DNA of 20,004 nucleotides from SFHK01 sp045538305. Lineage in GTDB: Bacteria; Bacillota; Clostridia; Christensenellales; Aristaeellaceae. The stretch lies in assembly GCA_045538305.1 (NCBI GenBank), contig JAZSRC010000023.1, positions 1-20,004 on the forward strand, in the 5' to 3' direction. Position numbers and translations under genes: made by a program. Positions 14,289 through 20,004 of the stretch are shown here, in pieces (the first letter of the stretch is position 1; each line of letters starts with the position of its first letter). The notes under the pieces are model-generated. The model did not search any database, was not told the origin of the DNA, and saw only the letters and a list, made by a program, of their open reading frames with translations.

Positions 14289-15182
14289 ATGAGTAAAATC
14301 GAACATACCGTCATGCATGCACGGAACATGCAAACGCAAAAGACCATCGGACGCATCGGGAAAATTGTGGTGGAAGCGTTCAATTATCTGTTTTTGCTGA
14401 TAATGGCGCTGATTGTGCTGTTTCCGTTTTACTGGATGATCATTTCCTCCTTAAAAACGATAGATGAATACCGCTGGAGCACACCCTCCTTCTGGCCGCA
14501 CGTCATAATGCTTACCAACTATCTGGATGCATTTACCACCGCAAGCCTTGGAAGGCTGTTCATTAACACCATGATCGTCGGCATCGTTTCAACGCTTTTG
14601 TCGCTGGTTATCACCATTCTGACTGCGTTTGCGTTTGCAAGGCTGGAGTTCCGCGGAAAGAACCTGCTGTTTGCGGGTCTTCTTGCCACAATGATGATTC
14701 CTGGCGAGCTTTTCACCATTACCAACTATTCCACCGTTACCCAGTTTGGCTGGATCAACACCTACACGGTTCTGATCGTACCGTTTTTGGTAAGCGTGTT
14801 TTACATTTACCTTCTCCGGCAGAACTTTCTTCAGATTCCAAACGAATTGTATCTGGCTGCGAAGGTGGACGGCACCAAGGATTTCAAATACCTCTGGAAG
14901 GTTATGGTTCCTCTGGCGCTCCCGACTTTGATTTCGATTACCATTTTGAAAATGATGGGCGCATGGAACTCGTACATCTGGCCGAGGCTGGTTGCCAACG
15001 ACGAAGCGCACCGCATGATTACAAACGGTCTGAGAAACGCGTTCACCGAAACTTCGGGCGACGTGAATTATCCCGTTCAGATGGCGGCCGTAGCGCTGGT
15101 CAGCGCGCCGCTGTTCCTGGTTTTCGTATTTTTAAGAAAATACATCATGTCCGGCGTCAGCCGCAGCGGTATCAAGGGCTGA
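14289..15182 (+). CDS. Sugar ABC transporter permease, MalG/UgpE type
   Basis: This 297-residue partner permease has six membrane helices, beginning AFNYLFLLIMALIVLFPFYWMIISSLK, the usual MalG-type opening. The EAA loop is LYLAAKVDGTKDFKYLWKVMVPLALP (A190-A191 in the core), with the conserved Gly in place. The ending RKYIMSGVSRSGIKG is typical of CUT1 permeases. The ribosome binding site GAGAGGTG lies just before ATG 14289, 10 nt after the previous stop. It should form a heterodimer with the MalF-type permease. Confidence 0.95.
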   Translation: MSKIEHTVMHARNMQTQKTIGRIGKIVVEAFNYLFLLIMALIVLFPFYWMIISSLKTIDEYRWSTPSFWPHVIMLTNYLDAFTTASLGRLFINTMIVGIVSTLLSLVITILTAFAFARLEFRGKNLLFAGLLATMMIPGELFTITNYSTVTQFGWINTYTVLIVPFLVSVFYIYLLRQNFLQIPNELYLAAKVDGTKDFKYLWKVMVPLALPTLISITILKMMGAWNSYIWPRLVANDEAHRMITNGLRNAFTETSGDVNYPVQMAAVALVSAPLFLVFVFLRKYIMSGVSRSGIKG

Positions 15183-15249
15183 TATTGCATTTCATCGGTT
15201 TCAGGGCGTAATGCCTTAAACAACATACAAGAAAAGGAAGGTCGCAAAC

Positions 15250-16638
15250 ATGAAGAAAATCGTATCCATGATTCTGCTGGTTGCCGTGATGCTGGTATCC
15301 ATGGTTATGCCCGCAATGGCTGTAACTGTACCCGAAAACGGCTACGACGGAAGCGAAGTAACCATCAAGTTCTACCACACCATGGGCTCCAACCTTACCA
15401 CCGTTCTGGATGCTTACATTGTAGAATTCAACCAGCTTTATCCCAACATCAAGGTTGAATACACCTCCGTCGGCGGCTATGACGACGTGCGCGATCAGGT
15501 TTCCACCGAGATCACCGTCGGCAGCCAGCCCAACATTGCCTACTGCTATCCGGATCACGTTGCCCTGTACAACCTGGCCAGAGCGGTTGCCACCCTGGAC
15601 GAGATGATCGAGAGCGACATCGAGATCACCCGCGCCGACGGCACCACCGAAATCCTCGGCCTGACCGACGAGCAGAAGGCTGACTTCATCGAAGGCTACT
15701 ACAACGAAGGCAAGCAGTTCGGTGACGGCCTGATGTACACCATGCCCCTTTCCAAGTCCACCGAGGTTCTGTACTACAACAAGACCTTCTTCGTCGCCAA
15801 CAATCTGACCGTTCCCACCACCTGGGATGAGCTGGAAGCTGTCTGCGAGCAGATCAAGAGAATTGACCCCAAGTCCATTCCTCTGGGCTATGACTCCGAA
15901 GCCAACTGGTTCATCACCATGTGCGAGCAGTACAAGTCCCCCTACACCAGCGCTACCGGCGACCACTTCCTGTTCAACAACCAGACCAACCGCGACTTCA
16001 TCAAGAAGTTCCGTGAGTGGTACCAGAAGGGTTACCTGACCACCCAGACCATCTACGGTGCATACACCTCCGGTCTGTTCGTTTCCACCAACGATGTCAA
16101 GAGCTACATGTCCATCGGTTCTTCCGCCGGTGCTACTCACCAGCGCCCCACTGCCGTCAACGGCGAGTATCCCTTCGAAGTGGGCATCGCTACCATTCCT
16201 CAGGTCAGCGCTGACAACAAGAAGGTTATTTCCCAGGGTCCCAGCGTCTGCATCTTCCAGAAGGAGAATCCTCAGGAAGTCATCGCTTCCTGGCTGTTCG
16301 TCAAGTTCCTGACCACCAATGTTAACTTCCAGGCTGAGTTCTCCATGGCTTCCGGCTACGTTCCCGTGCTGAAGTCCGTTGCCACCAACCCTGTTTACGC
16401 TGACTTCCTGGCTAGCGCTGACGGCGGCGACTATATCTCCGCTCTGTCCGCAAAGGTCTGCCTGGAGCAGGAGAGCGCTTACTACACCTCCCCCGCTTTC
16501 AACGGCTCTTCCGCAGCCCGTGACCAGGTCGGTACCCTGCTGACCAAGTGTCTGACCGCTGCTGACGGCGGCGATGTGGATGCCATGATCGAAGACGCAT
16601 TCCAGGATGCCGTCGACGAGTGCGAATACAGAAGCTGA
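15250..16638 (+). CDS. Extracellular sugar-binding protein of the ABC transporter
   Basis: This 462-residue solute-binding protein captures the sugar for the two permeases. The family opening is seen after the signal peptide (VTIKFYHTMGSNLTTVLDAYIVEFNQLYPNIKVEY), followed by MPLSKSTEVLYYNKTFF and PTTWDELEAVCEQIKR. Residues 1-24 form a signal peptide with cleavage predicted after AMA. Unlike most Gram-positive homologues there is no lipobox cysteine, so the protein may be released or held by its partners. The ribosome binding site AAGGAAGG lies 8 nt before ATG 15250; the 67-nt gap upstream has no clear terminator or promoter. Codon use is strongly biased to C-ending and CTG/AAG codons, with GCG nearly absent, which suggests high expression. 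Confidence 0.94.
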   Translation: MKKIVSMILLVAVMLVSMVMPAMAVTVPENGYDGSEVTIKFYHTMGSNLTTVLDAYIVEFNQLYPNIKVEYTSVGGYDDVRDQVSTEITVGSQPNIAYCYPDHVALYNLARAVATLDEMIESDIEITRADGTTEILGLTDEQKADFIEGYYNEGKQFGDGLMYTMPLSKSTEVLYYNKTFFVANNLTVPTTWDELEAVCEQIKRIDPKSIPLGYDSEANWFITMCEQYKSPYTSATGDHFLFNNQTNRDFIKKFREWYQKGYLTTQTIYGAYTSGLFVSTNDVKSYMSIGSSAGATHQRPTAVNGEYPFEVGIATIPQVSADNKKVISQGPSVCIFQKENPQEVIASWLFVKFLTTNVNFQAEFSMASGYVPVLKSVATNPVYADFLASADGGDYISALSAKVCLEQESAYYTSPAFNGSSAARDQVGTLLTKCLTAADGGDVDAMIEDAFQDAVDECEYRS

Positions 16639-16651
16639 TCCTTTTTCTGAT

Positions 16652-18004
16652 ATGAAACGGATTTTCTCTTTGATTCTTACGGTTTTGTTGGTTTTCGGCT
16701 GCCTGTGCGCCTGCGGCACACAGCCGGCTGAGCCTACCGAAACCACCCCTGACGAAACCACCGCGCCCTCCCTTCCCCCGCTTGTGGATTATGCCGGAGA
16801 TATCGAGCTGAATCTCAACTCTGAGACCGTCAAGGCAGAGGTCACTGTCAAGACCTTTATCGACGGTGATACGGTCCATTTCCATGTGCCCACCGAGGTC
16901 AATGCTTCCGGTGTGCTCAAGGGCCGTTTCCTGGCCATCAACACCCCGGAATCCACCGGCAAGATCGAGGAATACGGCAAGGCAGCCTCCGCCTTCACCC
17001 GGCAGAAGCTGGAAAGCGCCACCTCCATCATCATCGAATCCGATGACGAAAAGTGGAACGCGGACTCCACCGGCGACAGATACCTGATCTGGGTCTGGTA
17101 CCGGACGGATGAATCCCAGCCTTACCGGAATCTGAATATTGAGATCCTGCAGGAGGGTCTGGCCATCGCCAATTCCTCCGCCAACAACCGTTACGGCTCC
17201 GTGTGCGTCGCTGCCATCAACCAGGCCCGGGCTTACAAATACAAGGTCCATTCCGGCCAGAAGGACCCGGATTTCTTCTACGGAGATGCCATTGAGCTAA
17301 CCCTGAAGGAACTGCGTACCAACATAAGCGCCTACAACGGGATGAAGGTCGCCTTCTCCGGTGTGATCACCATGAACGACGGCGGCAGTGTCTATATCGA
17401 AGATTTCGATGAGGAGACCGGCCTGTATTACGGCATCAGCGTTTACTACGGCTACGGTCTTCCCGGCGCGGGTCTGAATATTCTTTCCATGGGTAACCGC
17501 TCCCGCATCGTAGGTACGGTTCAATATTACGAAGTGGGCGGCACCTACCAGGTTTCCGGCCTCACCTACCGGCAGATGGTACCCGACGATCCGGGCAATA
17601 TCCAAAAAATCAGTGACGGCCACACACCTGCCTATGTTCCCACCGATGCCGATACCTTTGTGAATGGTACCGTAAGCATCGTGCAGGAGGAAGGTACAAA
17701 AGAATTCCCCTACGCTGAGCTGGCTATGAGCACTTCCATTGAGATGAAAGGTCTCACCGTCGTGGAAGTATATACCACCGACGATACTGACAGTTCTTCC
17801 CATGGCGCACTGACTTTGACCTGCGTAAGTGAGGACATCACCGTTACTGTTCGCACTTCCCCGCTGTACGACGAAAACAAAACTCTCATCACCGCCGATG
17901 CTTATAATGGCAAGTCTATTGATGTCAGAGGTATCGTCGACTACTATGACGGCAACTATCAAATTAAAGTATTCTCCGCAAACGGTATTACCGTTAATGA
18001 ATGA
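16652..18004 (+). CDS. Lipoprotein with staphylococcal-nuclease domain and two OB-like domains
   Basis: This 450-residue surface lipoprotein is predicted to cut extracellular nucleic acid. The signal peptide ends in lipobox LCAC (Cys21), then a Thr/Pro/Glu-rich linker. The SNase domain (about 62-195) has TFIDGDTV (D71, D73), GRFLAINTPE (R92, E100), YGKAASAFTRQKLE and GDRYLIWVW (R143). These match the SNase catalytic Arg35/Glu43/Arg87 pattern, except that Ca2+ ligand Asp40 is Asn97. Two segments, about 215-310 (NGMKVAFSGVITMNDGGSVYIED) and 325-450 (NGKSIDVRGIVDYYDGNYQIKV), look like OB-fold modules, as in YhcR-like nucleases. No ribosome binding site precedes ATG 16652, 13 nt after the binding-protein stop. 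Ala codons are mostly GCC, unlike the GCG-rich genes far upstream. Confidence 0.8.
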   Translation: MKRIFSLILTVLLVFGCLCACGTQPAEPTETTPDETTAPSLPPLVDYAGDIELNLNSETVKAEVTVKTFIDGDTVHFHVPTEVNASGVLKGRFLAINTPESTGKIEEYGKAASAFTRQKLESATSIIIESDDEKWNADSTGDRYLIWVWYRTDESQPYRNLNIEILQEGLAIANSSANNRYGSVCVAAINQARAYKYKVHSGQKDPDFFYGDAIELTLKELRTNISAYNGMKVAFSGVITMNDGGSVYIEDFDEETGLYYGISVYYGYGLPGAGLNILSMGNRSRIVGTVQYYEVGGTYQVSGLTYRQMVPDDPGNIQKISDGHTPAYVPTDADTFVNGTVSIVQEEGTKEFPYAELAMSTSIEMKGLTVVEVYTTDDTDSSSHGALTLTCVSEDITVTVRTSPLYDENKTLITADAYNGKSIDVRGIVDYYDGNYQIKVFSANGITVNE

Positions 18005-18017
18005 AAAGGAGTCAATT

Positions 18018-20004
18018 ATGAAAAAACTGATTGCTTGTGTGCTCGCACTGGTTATGTGCTTGAGCGTATTTGCAGGCTGCAACACCGGTAAGGCCCCCGA
18101 GACCACCGAGCCTACCGCTTCTGCTGCCCCCTCCGCTGCTGACGGCCTGGAAAATGCCAAGGCTTATCTGCGTACCATGTACAAGGATAAGGTCGGCAAG
18201 GTCCTGCGTGACTTCGATCTGGTTTCCCAGGTCAAGATCGGCGCTTTCACCTACGACATCGAGTGGACCACCGATGCCGCCGCTGAAAATGTTGCTATCT
18301 CCGCTCCCGCTGACAACAAGGTTACCATCGATATCAACGAGAATCCCGGCGAAGAGGACCTGGTCTTCACTCTGACCGCTACTCTGACCGCCGAAGGCAA
18401 GTCCGTAAGCGCTGACTTCGAGTTCTATGTTCCCGGCACTCCCGCTTCCTCCGGCGGCCCCACCTTCGTGGAAGTTCCCGAGGTTGGCGGCACCTACAAG
18501 TACGCTCTGGTCCAGGCTGAGCTGGGCAAGACCCTGTACTTCACCGGCGCTATGAGCGGCAACTACCTGGCTGCCTCCGAAGATCCCACCCAGGCTGTTG
18601 ATGTGACCATCGAAGAGGTTGAGGGCGGCGTTCGCTTCTTCTTCATGGATGGCGAAACCAAGATGTACATCGACATCAATGAGTACGCCGAAGGCAAGGC
18701 CGGTGTCCGTCTGACCGAAGAGCCCACCGCTACCTTCGTGTGGAACGAAGAGTGCAAGGTTTATACTGCTGAGGTTGCCGGCGCTGTCCGTTATCTGGGT
18801 ACTTACAACACCTACAACACCATCTCTGCTTCCGAAATCAAGTACATTGCCGGTGATAAGGTTGCGGATATCGGCGTTTCTCAGTTCCCCGCAGGCTTCT
18901 GCACTGTTACTTACCAGATCACTCCCGTGGAAGGCCAGCCCGCTGCCGGCACCTCCGCTCTGTTCTACCTGACCCAGGCTGAGCTGGGCAAGACCCTGTT
19001 CTTCACCGGCGCTATGGACGGCAACTACCTGGCAACCTCCGAGGATGCTTCTCAGGGCGTTGACGTGACCATCGAAGAGGTCGAGGGCGGCTACCGTCTG
19101 TTCTTCATGGACGGCCAGACCAAGATGTACATCGATATCCACGAGTACGCCGAAGGCAAGGCCGGTATTCGTCTGACCGAAGAGCCCACCGCAGTCTTCG
19201 TATGGAACGAAGAGTGCAAGGTCTTCACCGCTGAGGTCGCCGGCGCTCCCCGTTACCTGGGTACCTACAGCACCTACGCCACCTTCTCCGCTTCCGATAT
19301 CAAGTACATCGCAGGCGAGAACCTGAGCAAGATCGGCGTTTCCCAGTTCCCCGCAGGCTTCGGCACCATGGCCTGGAACTTCACCGCTGCTGAAGGCCAG
19401 CCCGCTGCCGGTACTTACAAGTTCGCTCTGACCCAGGCTGAGCTGGGCAAGACCCTGTTCTTCACCGGCGCCATGGACGGCAACTACCTGGCTACCACCG
19501 AAAATGGCAGCGCTGCTGCCGATGTGACCATCGAAGAGGTCGAGGGCGGCTTCCGCTTCTTCGTCATGGACGGCGAGACCAAGCTGTACATCGATATCCA
19601 CGAGTACGCTGAGGGCAAGGCCGGCATCCGTATGACCGAAGAGCCCACCGCTACCTTCGTATGGAACGAAGAGTGCAAGGTTTATGCCGCTGAGGTCGCC
19701 GGCGCTCCCCGTTACCTGGGCACCTACAGCACCTACAACACCTTCTCCGCTTCCGATATCAAGTACATCGCAGGCGAGAACCTGGGCAAGATCGGTATCT
19801 CCCAGTTCCCCGCAGGCTTCTGCACCGTCGCTTACCAGATCACTCCCGTGGAAGGCCAGCCTGCTGCCGGCACCACCGCTAAGTTCTACCTGACCCAGGC
19901 TGAGCTGGGCAAGACCCTGTTCTTCGCCGGCGCTATGAGCGGCAACTATCTGGCTACCACCGCCAACGGTGCTGCTGCTACCGATGTTACCATTGAAGAA
20001 GTTG
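18018..20004 (+). CDS. Lipoprotein with Ig-like domain and 153/154-residue tandem repeats, partial
   Basis: The product is unrecognised as a whole; 662 residues are present and the frame continues past the window. Signal peptide and lipobox FAGC (Cys21) predict a membrane-anchored surface protein. Residues about 43-140 resemble an atrophied bacterial Ig-like domain (TYDIEWTTD...LVFTLTATLTAEGKSVSADFEFYV). Then come four copies of a unit beginning LGKTLxFTGAM at residues 169, 323, 476 and 630, the last cut. Each unit holds three similar parts: GNYLATSE, TKMYIDIHEYAEG and PRYLGTYSTY, with FVWNEECKV, suggesting a beta-trefoil; this is inference. Similar units, as I recall, occur in secreted Clostridia proteins linked to nucleases. 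AAAAGGAG lies 6 nt before ATG 18018, directly after the nuclease gene, so the two are probably co-transcribed. Confidence 0.75.
   Translation, partial: MKKLIACVLALVMCLSVFAGCNTGKAPETTEPTASAAPSAADGLENAKAYLRTMYKDKVGKVLRDFDLVSQVKIGAFTYDIEWTTDAAAENVAISAPADNKVTIDINENPGEEDLVFTLTATLTAEGKSVSADFEFYVPGTPASSGGPTFVEVPEVGGTYKYALVQAELGKTLYFTGAMSGNYLAASEDPTQAVDVTIEEVEGGVRFFFMDGETKMYIDINEYAEGKAGVRLTEEPTATFVWNEECKVYTAEVAGAVRYLGTYNTYNTISASEIKYIAGDKVADIGVSQFPAGFCTVTYQITPVEGQPAAGTSALFYLTQAELGKTLFFTGAMDGNYLATSEDASQGVDVTIEEVEGGYRLFFMDGQTKMYIDIHEYAEGKAGIRLTEEPTAVFVWNEECKVFTAEVAGAPRYLGTYSTYATFSASDIKYIAGENLSKIGVSQFPAGFGTMAWNFTAAEGQPAAGTYKFALTQAELGKTLFFTGAMDGNYLATTENGSAAADVTIEEVEGGFRFFVMDGETKLYIDIHEYAEGKAGIRMTEEPTATFVWNEECKVYAAEVAGAPRYLGTYSTYNTFSASDIKYIAGENLGKIGISQFPAGFCTVAYQITPVEGQPAAGTTAKFYLTQAELGKTLFFAGAMSGNYLATTANGAAATDVTIEEV
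18522..20004 (+). repeat. Tandem coding repeats of 462/459/462 bp
   Basis: Units begin at 18522, 18984, 19443 and 19905 (last incomplete). Long stretches of units 2 and 3 are nearly identical at DNA level, for example the LGKTLFFTGAMDGNYLA coding part and the SASDIKYIAGENL coding part. Units 1 and 3 share their length and tail (TYQITPVEGQ or AYQITPVEGQ) and entry (TYKxAL). Unit 2 differs from 1 and 3 in length and tail (WNFTAAEGQ) and shares its entry (FYLTQ) with unit 4. This gives an additional 921-bp periodicity. Confidence 0.9.

Noticed and set aside
15172..16761. 529-codon open frame on the minus strand across the sugar-binding protein gene
   Set aside because: Same codon-bias artefact; the plus-strand product is a clear solute-binding protein with a good ribosome binding site.
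18012..19601. 529-codon open frame on the minus strand antisense to the repeat lipoprotein
   Set aside because: It is Gly/Val/Ser-rich, mirrors the repeats and has no ribosome binding site. It is a by-product of the strong C-ending codon bias of the plus-strand gene, which has a signal peptide, ribosome binding site and domain structure.
18522..20004. Possible CRISPR or intergenic direct-repeat array
   Set aside because: The repeats are about 460 bp, in frame and coding; there are no short repeats with unique spacers.

Overview
The window looks like the chromosome of an anaerobic, probably gut-associated Bacillota (Clostridia). It has AGGAGG-type ribosome binding sites, sigma-A promoters, U-tract terminators, a SpoIIE-family sporulation phosphatase, an ABC-F protein of the Gram-positive antibiotic-resistance type and a CUT1 sugar ABC transporter. 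G+C looks intermediate. No tRNA, rRNA, CRISPR array or insertion sequence was recognised.

Layout. 1-330: broken 3' end of an HPr-kinase-like gene with an in-frame TAA. 335-2946 (minus): GH31 alpha-glycosidase followed by a GNAT acetyltransferase, ending in a good terminator. 2970-3042: two overlapping divergent promoters. 3077-4486 (plus): GH4 NAD-dependent glycosidase with a TTG start. 4615-6493: consensus promoter, a leader with mutually exclusive hairpins, then an ABC-F ATPase. 6514-8169: a structured leader and a short SpoIIE-like membrane phosphatase. 8171-10461 (minus): a DMT/EamA transporter and a MATE exporter overlapping by 4 nt. 10596-11198: HD-domain protein. 11381-16638: apparent operon of an RDD membrane protein, sugar ABC ATPase, two permeases and a solute-binding protein. 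16652-20004: a lipoprotein with a staphylococcal-nuclease domain and OB-like domains, then a lipoprotein with 153/154-residue tandem repeats that runs off the window.

How the genes fit together. GH31, GH4 and the sugar ABC transporter point to uptake and cleavage of alpha-linked oligosaccharides, although the glycosidases and the transporter are in separate transcription units. ABC-F, MATE and DMT form a drug-tolerance-flavoured middle section. The two 3'-terminal lipoproteins look like a cell-surface module, possibly for nucleic-acid capture and digestion. They follow the sugar operon with no visible promoter, terminator or Shine-Dalgarno at the junction, and their Ala codon use differs from most upstream genes.

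The most interesting items are the ABC-F attenuator, the SpoIIE-like protein that appears to lack the central regulatory region, and the nuclease/tandem-repeat lipoprotein pair, whose repeats show a 921-nt dimer periodicity.
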